Source of the DNA: Desulfobacterales bacterium HSG17
GTDB lineage: Bacteria > Desulfobacterota > Desulfobacteria > Desulfobacterales > Desulfococcaceae
DNA: 64,000 bases
Reading direction: 5' to 3'
Assembly (NCBI GenBank): GCA_030377945.1
Contig: JAUCGD010000001.1
Coordinates: 1 to 64,000, forward strand
Shown here: one piece after another, positions 9,613 to 19,164 of the stretch
Layout of the letters: the number at the start of each line of letters is the position of its first letter
Position numbering within the stretch: position 1 is the first letter of the stretch
Notes under the pieces: model-generated
What the model was told of the DNA's origin: nothing
Seen by the model: only the letters and a program-made list of their open reading frames with translations
Databases searched by the model: none
Program-made: the position numbers and the translations under genes

Positions 9613-11052
9613 ATGGTGAATACAAGAATTTCCATAGACAATCTCATTGAAATTGTTAGAACCGGTGGAAAAATTCAAACTGGTGTTGATGTTTATAATG
9701 ACAACGGCATCCTGCTTCTTGACAAGGATGTCCTTGTAGAAAAAGTTAAAATTCTTGAGATTATCAAAAAAAGCGGCATCAATTCTGTGCCTGTCAGCAC
9801 AGTATCAAATGGCGGGCTATGGGATGACAGCGGAAATTTAATCAATGTTGGTACTGATGGATTAGTTGATCTTGAATCTTCTGATGAAAAAACTGTAGCA
9901 GAACCTGTGATTGAAGCACCAGAGACAGGAGGTGCTGTTCCTGATCTTGCAACAAATGAAATTGAAACAAGACTTCAGGAAATTGAAGAGATAAAAAAAG
10001 AGGCATCTCAAAAATTTACAGAGGCCAAAGATACTGTAAAAAAAGTCTTAACCGATATTAAAAACACAGGTGGTGAATTTGATTACAACGAAGTTCAGGA
10101 TAATGTTGCTGATCTCGTTGATTTTCTCATTGTAAAAGATAACCCATTTTCCTTTCTTACCAAGGAGATATTGTCCTATGATGATTATCTCTATAATCAC
10201 TGTGTTCAGGTCTGTACCATAGGAACAGCAATTGTTAACAGGTTTAACATACATTTTTCAGGAGTTGTTGATGATCTGCTCAAGGGTAATTCATCTGATA
10301 TTTTTAATCCCTTTGAAAAAGAGAGTGATAAAAGCAGCAGCTCTTATACCTGCTATTACGATGATGATTTAAATGATATCTCTCTGGGATTTTTCCTCCA
10401 TGATATTGGAAAAATTCTTGTTCCAGATGAAGTTTTAAACAAAAAAGGAAAATTAACAGATAAAGAATTTGATGAGGTAAGAAAACACTCATATGAATAC
10501 GGAATTAAGATCATTGAAAAAAATAAAATTAAAAATTCTGCTATAAAAAACATTATTAAATATCACCATGCTCCGCTTTATACAGGAGAACAAAGATGTT
10601 ACCCCGATGATAAACCCCACACACAAATTCCACTTTATACAAGAATATGCAAACTTGCTGATATCTATGATGCCATGACATCCAAGCGGTGTTATAAAGA
10701 AGCTATCAATCCCATCAGTGTTGTGACCAAACTGTTCAGGGAATATGCAAAAAAAGACCATATCCTCCAATATATTCTCCACTCTTTTGTTAAAAGCATA
10801 GGTATTTATCCTCCGGGAAGCATTGTATTTTTAAGAAACGGTCAGATGGCCTATGTGCTTGAAAGTGCAGGTCCCATTGTGCTTCCCTTTACAGACAAAC
10901 AGAGAAATACCCTGAAAAATAAACCAGATCCAATAAATATTGGTGATTCGGGAGTTGCAAAGGATAAAATGATTGATTCCAGGAAAAGCGTGAAAATGCC
11001 CAAGGATGTTTATGATCTTCTGCCATCCTTTATAAAAAAGATAATAACCTGA
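9613..11052 (+). CDS. HD-GYP-type cyclic di-GMP phosphodiesterase-like protein
   Basis: A 479-residue cytoplasmic signalling protein. The N-terminal ~75 residues resemble the DUF3391-type domain often seen before HD-GYP. A charged helical linker (about 110-155) follows. The HD domain starts near residue 190 and has the metal motif HDIGK at 263-267, and later YHH and LADIYDAMTS. The GYP signature is degenerate: the expected G-x-G-Y-P region reads GEQRCYP, so hydrolysis of cyclic di-GMP is likely but not assured. An acidic serine-rich insert (about 220-255) interrupts the first half of the HD domain, which is unusual. The gene stands alone between rsmA and dapL with AAGGGG upstream of its ATG. 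Confidence 0.85.
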   Translation: MVNTRISIDNLIEIVRTGGKIQTGVDVYNDNGILLLDKDVLVEKVKILEIIKKSGINSVPVSTVSNGGLWDDSGNLINVGTDGLVDLESSDEKTVAEPVIEAPETGGAVPDLATNEIETRLQEIEEIKKEASQKFTEAKDTVKKVLTDIKNTGGEFDYNEVQDNVADLVDFLIVKDNPFSFLTKEILSYDDYLYNHCVQVCTIGTAIVNRFNIHFSGVVDDLLKGNSSDIFNPFEKESDKSSSSYTCYYDDDLNDISLGFFLHDIGKILVPDEVLNKKGKLTDKEFDEVRKHSYEYGIKIIEKNKIKNSAIKNIIKYHHAPLYTGEQRCYPDDKPHTQIPLYTRICKLADIYDAMTSKRCYKEAINPISVVTKLFREYAKKDHILQYILHSFVKSIGIYPPGSIVFLRNGQMAYVLESAGPIVLPFTDKQRNTLKNKPDPINIGDSGVAKDKMIDSRKSVKMPKDVYDLLPSFIKKIIT

Positions 11053-11101
11053 CAGGCTGTTACAGAACAGGAATGTCATCAACTTCTGTGTTGGTATAGA
11101 A

Positions 11102-11129
11102 TTGACATCTCTTAGATGATTGTTAAAAT
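11102..11129 (+). promoter_or_regulatory. Sigma-70 type promoter of dapL-moeA-moeA
   Basis: TTGACA (11102-11107) and TAAAAT (11124-11129) are separated by 16 bp, which matches the housekeeping consensus at 6/6 and 5/6 positions. The expected start lies about 40 bases before the dapL ATG. The three downstream genes are closely spaced (1 and 17 bp) and could share this promoter. Confidence 0.6.
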
Positions 11130-11173
11130 ACAATTGCGTAAGATTATTGATATGAACTAATTAAGGATATTTT

Positions 11174-12412
11174 ATGATTCAAGCAAATGAACATTATAAT
11201 AAACTAAAAGCATCTTATCTTTTTGCAGATATTGCAAAAAAAGTGGAACAATACCAACTTGAAAACCCTGAAAAACAGATTATCAAACTTGGTATTGGCG
11301 ATGTGACAAATGCTCTTTGTCCTGCTGTTATCAAAGGATTTCATGCTGGTGTAGATGAAATGGCAGATGATGCAACATTTCACGGATACGGCCCAAGCCC
11401 CGGGTATGAGTTTTTACGCAAAAAAATTGCAAAAAATGATTTTCAGGACAGAGGTGCTGACATCCAGGCTGATGAGATATTTGTAAGTGATGGGGCAAAA
11501 TGTGATACAGGTAATTTCCAGGAACTGTTTTCAACAGATATCAAGGTTGCTATTCCTGATCCTGTTTATCCTGCATATCTTGATACCAATGTTATGGCAG
11601 GCAGAACCGGAGAGTTTGAAAACGGCAGGTATAACGGAATAGTTTACATGGATTGTTCAAAAGAAAATAATTTTATGCCTGCACTCCCCAAAGAAAATGT
11701 GGATCTTATTTATCTCTGTTTTCCCAATAATCCCACAGGATCAACTGCCACAAAAAAAGAGCTGGAAAACTGGGTTAATTACGCAAAAGATAATAAAGCA
11801 TTGATCTTGTTTGATGCTGCCTATGAAGCCTTTGTAAGAGACGATAACCTTCCCAGGACAATTTATGAAATTGAGGGTGCAAAACAGGTAGCTGTGGAAT
11901 TCAGGAGTTTTTCAAAGACTGCTGGATTTACCGGGACAAGATGCGGGTTTATTGTTGTTCCAAAAGAATGCATGATCTATAATTCAAAAAATGAAAAAAT
12001 ATCTCTGCATGATATGTGGGACAGACGGCATGCCACAAAATTCAATGGGGTGTCCTATCCTGTTCAAAAAGCTGCTGAAGCTGTTTATTCTGATGAGGGT
12101 AAAATCCAGGTAAAAGAACAGATTGATTATTATCTTAAGAATGCTGATATAATAAGAGAAGCTGTTGAATCCCTTGGTTTTGATTATGTTGGAGGGAAAC
12201 ATTCACCCTACATCTGGATTAATGGGAAAGACAAGAACTCCTGGGATTTTTTCGATTTGCTGCTGAACAAAGCTTCTGTTGTATGTACACCAGGTGCAGG
12301 CTTTGGCAGGTGCGGTGAAAAATATATCCGAATAAGTGCATTTAACAGCCTTGAAAATGTTACTCTGGCAATGGAGAAGATTAAAAAGGCTTTAACTTCA
12401 AGGTCCACATAA
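11174..12412 (+). CDS. dapL: LL-diaminopimelate aminotransferase
   Basis: A PLP enzyme that converts tetrahydrodipicolinate directly to LL-diaminopimelate, replacing the DapD-DapC-DapE succinylase branch for lysine and cell-wall synthesis. The protein is 412 residues, as usual. It opens with HYNKLKASYLFADIAKKV and has LGIGDVT, the substrate-loop HGYGPSPGYEFLR, CFPNNPTGSTA, and the PLP-binding Lys248 in SFSKTAGFTGTR. AAGGATATTTT precedes the ATG. The gene is followed after one base by moeA, an arrangement that probably reflects transcriptional convenience rather than a shared pathway. The DapL route is typical of deltaproteobacteria among others. Confidence 0.95.
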   Translation: MIQANEHYNKLKASYLFADIAKKVEQYQLENPEKQIIKLGIGDVTNALCPAVIKGFHAGVDEMADDATFHGYGPSPGYEFLRKKIAKNDFQDRGADIQADEIFVSDGAKCDTGNFQELFSTDIKVAIPDPVYPAYLDTNVMAGRTGEFENGRYNGIVYMDCSKENNFMPALPKENVDLIYLCFPNNPTGSTATKKELENWVNYAKDNKALILFDAAYEAFVRDDNLPRTIYEIEGAKQVAVEFRSFSKTAGFTGTRCGFIVVPKECMIYNSKNEKISLHDMWDRRHATKFNGVSYPVQKAAEAVYSDEGKIQVKEQIDYYLKNADIIREAVESLGFDYVGGKHSPYIWINGKDKNSWDFFDLLLNKASVVCTPGAGFGRCGEKYIRISAFNSLENVTLAMEKIKKALTSRST

Positions 12413-12413
12413 A

Positions 12414-13646
12414 ATGAATCATTTTTTCAAGGTAAAAACCCTCGAAGAAGTGATGGCATTGACAGATAAATTTTCTTCTGTAAAAGCTGAAATAATACCT
12501 GTTTCTGATGCTTTTTCAAGAGTTCTTGCCAAAGATCTCTTTGCTGGAAAAGATATGCCTGGCTTTAGAAGAGCCACCATGGATGGATATGCTGTTGCTG
12601 CAAATGCCACCTTTGGCGCTTCAGAATCAAATCCTGCCTGGCTTGATATAGCTGGAACAATTTTAATGGGTGAAGTTCCAGATTTTATTCTTGAACCAGG
12701 CAAGGCAGTAAAAATTTCCACCGGAGGCATGCTTCCCAAAGGGGCTGACAGTGTTGTAATGGTGGAGCATACTCAACTCATCGATGAAACTGAAACCTGT
12801 GTGGAAATCTATAAAAGTGTAGCACCTTTGCAAAATGTTATTGATGCTTCAGAGGATTTTGCAAAGCAGGACAGGGTGTTGTCTAAGGGAACGTTTATCC
12901 GGCCCCAAGAAGCAGGACTTGCGGCAGGGCTTGGCTTTACACATATTGAAACCTATCAGATACCAAAAGTTGGTATTATATCAACGGGCGATGAAATAAT
13001 ACCCATTGACCAGGAACCTCTGCCCGGTAAAATCCGGGATATCAACTCTTACAGCCTGGCAGGTTTTATTAGGGAGGCATTTGCCACACCTGTGTTCTAT
13101 GGTATTGTCAAAGATGATCCTGACGCTCTTAAAAAAACTATTGAACAGGCACTTGAAGAGACTGATATGGTCTTGATTTCAGGTGGCAGTTCTGTGGGAA
13201 CAAAGGACTATACTGTGGACGTTTTGTCCTCTTTGCCTGATACTGATATTTTAGTACATGGAATGTCTGTAAGTCCTGGCAAACCGACCATTCTTGCAAA
13301 ATGTGGCAAAAAGCCTGTGTGGGGACTTCCAGGTCAGGTTGTCTCAGCCATGGTAGTCCTTAAAATTGTGATTATCCCTTTTTTAAACAGACTCAAAGGA
13401 CTTGAAAATTTAAATCCCGTAACCAGAATCCCGGCAAAACTCACCCGTAATATTGCCTCGGCCCAGGGAAGAAGGGATTTTGTCAGGGTTGAACTTGAAC
13501 AAACAAATGGTCAAATGCTGGCAAAACCGGTTCTTGGTAAATCTGGATTAATTAAAACCATGATTTATGCAGATGGCCTTCTTGAGATTGGTGATAATGT
13601 TGAAGGCATGGAAAAAAACACAATAACAGATATTATTCTATTATAA
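12414..13646 (+). CDS. moeA: Molybdopterin molybdenumtransferase (MoeA), single-domain copy
   Basis: Inserts molybdate or tungstate into adenylylated molybdopterin to complete the metal cofactor. The 410-residue protein has the usual MoeA order: SRVLAKDL and ATMDGYAV near the N-terminus, ISTGGMLPKGAD, the MogA-like catalytic domain with STGDEI and ISGGSSVGTKDYT, PGKPTIL, and WGLPGQVVSAMV (the family usually has GLPGNPVSA; here Gln and Val replace Asn and Pro). The C-terminal beta domain IV closes the protein. It starts one base after the dapL stop and lies 17 bp before a second, larger moeA paralogue. Sulfate reducers carry many Mo/W enzymes, and paralogous MoeA pairs can split metal choice; which metal this copy uses cannot be told. 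Confidence 0.92.
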   Translation: MNHFFKVKTLEEVMALTDKFSSVKAEIIPVSDAFSRVLAKDLFAGKDMPGFRRATMDGYAVAANATFGASESNPAWLDIAGTILMGEVPDFILEPGKAVKISTGGMLPKGADSVVMVEHTQLIDETETCVEIYKSVAPLQNVIDASEDFAKQDRVLSKGTFIRPQEAGLAAGLGFTHIETYQIPKVGIISTGDEIIPIDQEPLPGKIRDINSYSLAGFIREAFATPVFYGIVKDDPDALKKTIEQALEETDMVLISGGSSVGTKDYTVDVLSSLPDTDILVHGMSVSPGKPTILAKCGKKPVWGLPGQVVSAMVVLKIVIIPFLNRLKGLENLNPVTRIPAKLTRNIASAQGRRDFVRVELEQTNGQMLAKPVLGKSGLIKTMIYADGLLEIGDNVEGMEKNTITDIILL

Positions 13647-13663
13647 TTAAACGGGCAAAACCC

Positions 13664-15598
13664 ATGAATACAAAACGAAATGTTTACCTTGATATGAAAA
13701 GCATTGAAGAGGCAAAAAAAATCCTCTTTGAACAATTTAAAGAGAAAGAAACCACTATTGAAACCCTTGATGTAGTTGATGCAAAGGGCAGAGTTCTGGA
13801 AAAACCAGCCATTGCCGCCATCTCTGCGCCAAACTTCCATGCAGCTGCCATGGATGGTATTGCTGTTGATGCTAAAACAACCTTTGGTGCAAATGATGAT
13901 ACTCCTGTAACTCTTGTGCCAGACAACAATGCTTTCTGGGTGAATACAGGTCATGCCATGCCTGAAGGTACCAATGCGGTCATCATGATAGAGCATCTTA
14001 ATATTATTAGCGATGATAATGTTGAGATTGAAGCACCGGTTTTCCCCTGGCAGCATGTACGGAAAATGGGCGAAGATATTGTTGCAACAAAATTACTGTT
14101 CCCGAGAAAACATAGAATCAATTCATACTCCCTTGGTGCTCTTTTATCGGGTGGTGTCTTTAAAGTGGATGTTTATACCCAGCCGAAAGTTTTAATTATT
14201 CCAACAGGTTCAGAACTCAAGCAGTGGCATAAAGTTAACCCTTTAAAACTTAAACCAGGAGATGTGGTTGAATCCAACTCTTCTGTTCTCAGCGGGCTTT
14301 GTGAAGATCATGGTGCTGTGGTCAAAATTCACCCCATGCTCAAAGATAATCTTGAGAATATTAAAAAAAATGTAGAAACGGCTGCACAGCAGAATTATGA
14401 CATGATCTGTATTATAGGCGGATCTTCTGCCGGATCTGAAGATTTTGCGAAACCTGTTATTTCATCTCTTGGTGAAGTGTTTGTCCATGGTGTCACCATG
14501 ATGCCTGGAAAACCTGTCATGTTTGGAAAAGTGTTTGACACTCCAATATTTGGAATTCCCGGATATCCTGTATCAGCTATTGTTGCCTTTGAGCTTTTTG
14601 CAGGCCCTCTGCTTTTGAAAATGCAAAAACTTCCAAAAAGAGAAATTATAAAAACTTTAGTTGAACCAGCAAGAAAAATTGCTTCCAAATTAGGCCAGGA
14701 GGAATTTATAAGGGTAAAAATCGGTTCCGTGGATGGAAAGCTTGTATCATCTCAACTGCCAAGAGGATCTGGAAGTATTACAACCTTGACTGAAGCAGAT
14801 GGTATTATTAGAATCCCGCGGAATATTGAGGGAATTTCTGAAAAAGAGAGCATACAGGCAAGCTTGCTGAGACCACTGTCTTCCATTGAAAATACCATTG
14901 TAATAACAGGCTCCCATGATAACACCATTGATCTGCTTGCAGACCAGATAAAAAAAAATAATGGGTCCATAAGTATCTCTTCAAGCCATGTGGGCAGTAT
15001 GGGTGGTTTAATGGCTATAAAAAAAGGAGCATGCCATCTCGCAGGAGTGCATTTGCTGGACCCGGAAGACGGCAGTTATAATATATCCTATATTAAAAAA
15101 TATCTGAAAAATGAAAAAATCTGGCTTGTCAATCTTGTCATGAGAGACCAGGGATTAATTGTTCCAAAAGGCAACCCAAAAAACATACACTCCATTGAAG
15201 ATTTAAAAACCAAAAACCTGCAGTTCATCAACCGCCAGTCAGGCTCAGGCACAAGAATTTTATTTGATTACAAACTTAAAAGCCTTGGAATATCGCCTGA
15301 CGATATTAAAGGATATCAAAATGACGAATACACACATATGTCAGTGGCTGTTGCTGTTTTGTCCCAGAGAGCAGATGCAGGGCTTGGTATACAGGCAGCA
15401 GCCCAGGCACTTGATCTTGATTTTATCCCTGTTGTAACAGAAGAGTATGATCTTGTGATTCCAGATAGATTTTATAACACAAAGAAAGTACAGGTGCTGC
15501 TGGAAACTATTAAGACAAAATATTTTATGGACAGAGTAATTTCTCTTGGCGGATACAGTACAGAAAAGACCGGCGATTTGATAGAGAGATTTGAGTAG
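13664..15598 (+). CDS. MoeA fused to a periplasmic-binding-like domain
   Basis: A 644-residue paralogue of the preceding MoeA. Residues 1-~405 are MoeA-like (HAAAMDGIAVDA, NTGHAMPEGTNAV, IPTGSEL, IGGSSAGSEDF, MPGKPVMFG, GIPGYPVSAIVAFE, then domain IV). Residues ~415-644 are a type-2 binding-protein domain of the PBP_like/LysR-substrate kind (TGSHDNTIDLLA, SSHVGSMGGLMAIKKGACHLAGVHLLDP, NRQSGSGTRILFDY, DEYTHMSVAVAVLSQRADAGLGIQAAA). There is no signal peptide, so the binding domain is cytoplasmic. In this family it is assumed to bind molybdate, tungstate or a pterin, perhaps acting as a metal sensor or donor for insertion. It ends before a strong bidirectional terminator. Confidence 0.9.
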   Translation: MNTKRNVYLDMKSIEEAKKILFEQFKEKETTIETLDVVDAKGRVLEKPAIAAISAPNFHAAAMDGIAVDAKTTFGANDDTPVTLVPDNNAFWVNTGHAMPEGTNAVIMIEHLNIISDDNVEIEAPVFPWQHVRKMGEDIVATKLLFPRKHRINSYSLGALLSGGVFKVDVYTQPKVLIIPTGSELKQWHKVNPLKLKPGDVVESNSSVLSGLCEDHGAVVKIHPMLKDNLENIKKNVETAAQQNYDMICIIGGSSAGSEDFAKPVISSLGEVFVHGVTMMPGKPVMFGKVFDTPIFGIPGYPVSAIVAFELFAGPLLLKMQKLPKREIIKTLVEPARKIASKLGQEEFIRVKIGSVDGKLVSSQLPRGSGSITTLTEADGIIRIPRNIEGISEKESIQASLLRPLSSIENTIVITGSHDNTIDLLADQIKKNNGSISISSSHVGSMGGLMAIKKGACHLAGVHLLDPEDGSYNISYIKKYLKNEKIWLVNLVMRDQGLIVPKGNPKNIHSIEDLKTKNLQFINRQSGSGTRILFDYKLKSLGISPDDIKGYQNDEYTHMSVAVAVLSQRADAGLGIQAAAQALDLDFIPVVTEEYDLVIPDRFYNTKKVQVLLETIKTKYFMDRVISLGGYSTEKTGDLIERFE

Positions 15599-15659
15599 TA
15601 CGTTTTGCGTTGTGATGAATAAATAATGTTTCGCCAAGGATTTGAGAAGCTTTAAAACA

Positions 15660-15691
15660 AGCGGGGTATGAAAACAACATCATACCCCGCT
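15660..15691. terminator. Bidirectional rho-independent terminator
   Basis: A perfect 12-bp GC-rich stem (left arm AGCGGGGTATGA, right arm TCATACCCCGCT) with an 8-base loop. T-rich sequence follows on both strands (GATTTTT on plus, TGTTTT on minus). It sits between the convergent moeA fusion and vWA-OmpA genes and serves both. Confidence 0.85.
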
Positions 15692-15706
15692 GCTGATTTT
15701 TAAAAT

Positions 15707-16783
15707 TTAATCAAGATCGAATTCAACCCTTCTGTTAATTGCCCGCCCTCCAGCAGTGCCGTTCAAAGCAACAGGTTTGGTAAATCCAAATCCCTGGGTT
15801 GTCAGCCTGCTTCCTGATATACCCTTGCTGACAAGATATGCCTTAACAGCATTTGACCGCCTTTTGGAAAGACCCATATTATATTCAGAAGTACCTTTAT
15901 TATCACAGTGACCATTAATAACAACCTTGATACCTGGATTTTTCTTCAGAACATTTACCACATTATTCAATATAGGATAGCCTGAATTTTTAATTATAGA
16001 TTTGTCAAAATCAAACAAAACATTTTCAATGACCCAGTTTCCTTTAGGAGTGACTTTTACCCCGGCAGGAGCTGCAATTCTATCCCCAAGAAATACCATT
16101 TCAACAAAATCAGCCATACCTCCATAGCTCAGCATCTCGTCAGCTGTAGAGAAAAATCCGCATCCGCCAATATCAGCAATTTCCTGCAGCAGAGCTTCTC
16201 CCTCTTTTGCATTACCCACAAGAATTGGATAAAAGCATATGGTCTCGCCATAACGCTCTTTTAATTTTTTTGCAGATGCCAGAACATCGCCGGGCAGATC
16301 AAGTCCGTCACTGATGATGATAACGGCATTCATATCGCCGGAAAGACCGTCAAGGTCATTTCCTGCTTCATCCAGGGCAAGATATAAAGGACTGAACCCA
16401 CCTGCTTTGGTGACTTGAGTAAAATTATTTGCCAATTGCTGGGTGGAATATTTTTCCATTCCATAAAACAACACTGTTTTCTCTTTTGACACATCAGGAG
16501 CGTGACCAAAGGAGCGTAAGCCTGCTGTCTGACCCAGTTCAGGAATAGTATCATTCATTCCATAAACAAGAGCTCTGGCAATATCAAATTTACTGCTTTC
16601 GTTAAAGTTATGATTCATGGAGCTTGATGCATCAAACAGGACAATGAAATTATCCACTTTTGAAGTATACATGTTTTTATCAAATGTTTTTGTGTCAAAT
16701 GTTGGCATTATACTCTTTGATGCACATCCAAATAAAAAAAGGAAGGCAAAAAGTACTACTAAACTTCTTGTGAAAAATTTCAT
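15707..16783 (-). CDS. Lipoprotein with vWA and OmpA peptidoglycan-binding domains
   Basis: A 358-residue envelope protein. Residues 1-20 form a lipoprotein signal ending in LFGC (Cys20 to be lipidated). A von Willebrand A domain follows, with the MIDAS motif DASSS at 51-55 and VIIISDGLDLP further on. The C-terminal third (~245-358) is an OmpA/MotB-type domain (VLFDFDKS, VINGHCDNKGTSEYN, LSKRRSNAVKAYLVSKG, GRAINRRVEF) that anchors to peptidoglycan. AAGGAG lies just before the ATG. A paralogue with the same architecture is encoded at 40004. The partner bound by the vWA domain is unknown. It is transcribed alone, away from uppP. Confidence 0.9.
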   Translation of the reverse strand: MKFFTRSLVVLFAFLFLFGCASKSIMPTFDTKTFDKNMYTSKVDNFIVLFDASSSMNHNFNESSKFDIARALVYGMNDTIPELGQTAGLRSFGHAPDVSKEKTVLFYGMEKYSTQQLANNFTQVTKAGGFSPLYLALDEAGNDLDGLSGDMNAVIIISDGLDLPGDVLASAKKLKERYGETICFYPILVGNAKEGEALLQEIADIGGCGFFSTADEMLSYGGMADFVEMVFLGDRIAAPAGVKVTPKGNWVIENVLFDFDKSIIKNSGYPILNNVVNVLKKNPGIKVVINGHCDNKGTSEYNMGLSKRRSNAVKAYLVSKGISGSRLTTQGFGFTKPVALNGTAGGRAINRRVEFDLD

Positions 16784-16868
16784 GTCATTTTCTCCTTTTG
16801 GTTTGTTAAGATTTAAGCGCTGCTTACAAGATACTTTTTATACTTAATCTCTTTCTATTACAAAAACA

Positions 16869-16897
16869 GGGACACAAAATCAACCTTTTTTTATAAT
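16869..16897 (+). promoter_or_regulatory. Possible uppP promoter
   Basis: A perfect TATAAT at 16892-16897 has GGGACA (4/6 to TTGACA) 17 bp upstream. It lies about 70 bases before the uppP start in the spacer shared with the divergent vWA-OmpA gene. Confidence 0.4.
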
Positions 16898-16964
16898 ATC
16901 TTGCAATTTAAGCCTACAAATTATATACGAATGCAACTTATTTATCACAATGGATTTATAGAAT

Positions 16965-17792
16965 ATGGAATTATACCAAGGGATCATTCTCGGCATTATA
17001 CAGGGACTTACAGAATTTTTGCCGGTAAGCAGCTCAGGTCATCTCGTGCTGGGGCAGATCTTTTTTGGAATCACCCAGTCGCAGCTTGTCTTTGATATCA
17101 GTGTACATATGGGAACACTTCTAGCAGTTTTCGTGGTTTATGCTTCTGATATAAAGGCTATGCTGATTTCCACTATTAATTTTTTACTAAAAACCGTTTT
17201 ATTCAAACCTGTTATCTCTCTATTTAAAAAAGACGAGAACCTTCAAATGGCAGGATTAATTATACTTGGTTCTATTCCAACTGCACTAATCGGGCTTGGC
17301 TTAAAACAATTTGAACATGTTTTATTTACGTCCAAGGTTCTTGTGGGATTTATGCTCATTATGACAGGAACAATTTTGTGGGTTTCAAGGCGCTATTATC
17401 ATACTGATAACAAAAAGGCTGCCCTTGGTATTAAAAAAGCTCTTTTGATTGGAATTTGTCAGGGAATAGCTGTCATTCCAGGTATTTCCCGATCAGGTTC
17501 CACCATTGCCACAGGAATGTTTCTCGGGCTGGACAGGCATAAAGCAGCCAAATTCTCTTTTCTTTTGTCCATTCCTGCAATACTCGGTGCTCAAATTTTG
17601 AGTATAAAGGATATGATGACAAGCGGAATCAATATTGATTCTGTGACAATATATGCCACAATCGCATCATTTATTACTGGCTTAATAGCTTTAAAAATAC
17701 TTTTGACGTTGGTCCATTCTGGCAGATTTCATCTGTTTGCTCCCTATTGCTGGATTATAGGATCTTTAGTTCTTTTATCAAAAATTATATAG
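16965..17792 (+). CDS. uppP: Undecaprenyl-diphosphatase
   Basis: A 275-residue integral membrane protein that dephosphorylates undecaprenyl pyrophosphate to recycle the lipid carrier for peptidoglycan and O-antigen; overproduction gives bacitracin resistance in other bacteria. The two family signatures are present: QGLTEFLPVSSSGHL near the N-terminus and PGISRSGSTIATGMFLGL in the second half, with about eight hydrophobic helices in total. It is the first of a tight run of plus-strand genes: the phosphohexomutase starts 11 bases after its stop. Both products serve envelope polysaccharide synthesis. A longer shadow frame at 16901 is not coding. Confidence 0.95.
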   Translation: MELYQGIILGIIQGLTEFLPVSSSGHLVLGQIFFGITQSQLVFDISVHMGTLLAVFVVYASDIKAMLISTINFLLKTVLFKPVISLFKKDENLQMAGLIILGSIPTALIGLGLKQFEHVLFTSKVLVGFMLIMTGTILWVSRRYYHTDNKKAALGIKKALLIGICQGIAVIPGISRSGSTIATGMFLGLDRHKAAKFSFLLSIPAILGAQILSIKDMMTSGINIDSVTIYATIASFITGLIALKILLTLVHSGRFHLFAPYCWIIGSLVLLSKII

Positions 17793-17803
17793 AAGGAGGT
17801 TTT

Positions 17804-19156
17804 GTGAACCCCGGAATTTTCAGAGAATATGATATACGAGGTATTGCAGGTAAAGATATTTTAGATGAGGATGTAAGAGATATTGGGAAAGCTTATGGTA
17901 CTCTTTTAATAAAGCAAAACAAAAAGACAGTATCTGTTGGCAGAGATTGCAGGGAGACATCAGAAAAATTTGCACAACTTTTTATTGATGGTATTATTTC
18001 CACAGGATGCAGTGTCATTGATATCGGGACATGCCCCACGCCAGTACTCTATTTTTCCATACATCATTTAAATCTTGAAGGTGGCGCCATGGTGACTGCA
18101 AGCCATAACCCTCCTGAATATAATGGATTTAAGCTGCTCAGTGGTACAGACTCTATTCACAGCCAGGGATTACAGGATATCAGAGATTTAGTAGAGAAGC
18201 AGGCGTTTGTTCAAGGCAAAGGTACTGTAAGCAAAAAGGATGTTATCACGCCATATCAAGATTATATTTTAAGTAATATTAATATAAAACACCAAATTAA
18301 AATCGGTATTGATGCCGGCAATGGAACTGGCGGAATCACAGCCCTGCCTGTATTAAAAAGTCTTGGATGCGATGTGCGCCATATCTATTGTGATATGGAT
18401 GGAAGATTTCCCAACCACGAAGCAGATCCAACCCAGAAAAAAAATATGCTTGATTTGATAAAGCTTGTAAAAGAGAACAAACTTGATCTTGGAGTTGGTT
18501 ATGATGGAGATGCTGACAGAATAGGTGTTGTGGATAAAAATGGCGAAATAATTTATGGTGACCAGCTCATGGTTATTTATGCAAGAGAAATTTTGCAGCG
18601 TGACCCCGGAGCAACCTTTATTTCAGAAGTTAAATGCTCCATGGTCATGTATGATGATATAAAAAAACATGGCGGCAATGCCATTATGTGGAAAACAGGC
18701 CACTCTTTGATCAAGAAAAAGATGAAAGAAGAGAATGCAGCTCTGGCAGGAGAAATGAGCGGACATATGTTTTTCAAGGACAGGTATCTTGGATTTGATG
18801 ATGCTCTTTATGCTACCTGCCGTCTCCTTGAAATTATGGCTGATACAGGCAAAGGAGTTGATGAACTTATTCAGGATCTTCCCAAAACCTTTACAACACC
18901 TGAACTTCGTGTGGATTGTTCCGATGAAATAAAATTCAGTGTTGTAGATAAAATTGTTACCCATTTTAAAGAAAAACAAGATATCATTGATATTGATGGA
19001 TTGCGGGCATTATATGATGATGGATGGGGACTTGTAAGGGCTTCTAACACCCAACCCGCCCTGGTTCTACGCTTTGAAGCTCTGAGCGACAAAAGATTGA
19101 ATGAAATACGAAATGAGATAGAATCTGTTTTAAAAAAGATTATTGAGGAGATTTAA
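17804..19156 (+). CDS. Phosphomannomutase/phosphoglucomutase
   Basis: Interconverts hexose 6-phosphate and 1-phosphate, supplying activated sugars for LPS, capsule or glycogen. The family's four signatures are seen: TASHNPPEYNGFK (phosphoserine loop), DGDADRIG (metal loop), GEMSGHMFF (sugar specificity), and RASNTQPALVLRFEA (phosphate binding). The GTG at 17804 is chosen because AAGGAGG lies 4-5 bases upstream and the protein then begins MNPGIFREYDIRG, the family's usual N-terminus; an ATG at 17747 would overlap uppP and add 19 unrelated residues. The product is 450 residues. Whether mannose or glucose is preferred is not readable (AlgC-type enzymes use both). Confidence 0.93.
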   Translation: MNPGIFREYDIRGIAGKDILDEDVRDIGKAYGTLLIKQNKKTVSVGRDCRETSEKFAQLFIDGIISTGCSVIDIGTCPTPVLYFSIHHLNLEGGAMVTASHNPPEYNGFKLLSGTDSIHSQGLQDIRDLVEKQAFVQGKGTVSKKDVITPYQDYILSNINIKHQIKIGIDAGNGTGGITALPVLKSLGCDVRHIYCDMDGRFPNHEADPTQKKNMLDLIKLVKENKLDLGVGYDGDADRIGVVDKNGEIIYGDQLMVIYAREILQRDPGATFISEVKCSMVMYDDIKKHGGNAIMWKTGHSLIKKKMKEENAALAGEMSGHMFFKDRYLGFDDALYATCRLLEIMADTGKGVDELIQDLPKTFTTPELRVDCSDEIKFSVVDKIVTHFKEKQDIIDIDGLRALYDDGWGLVRASNTQPALVLRFEALSDKRLNEIRNEIESVLKKIIEEI

Positions 19157-19164
19157 TACCTTTT

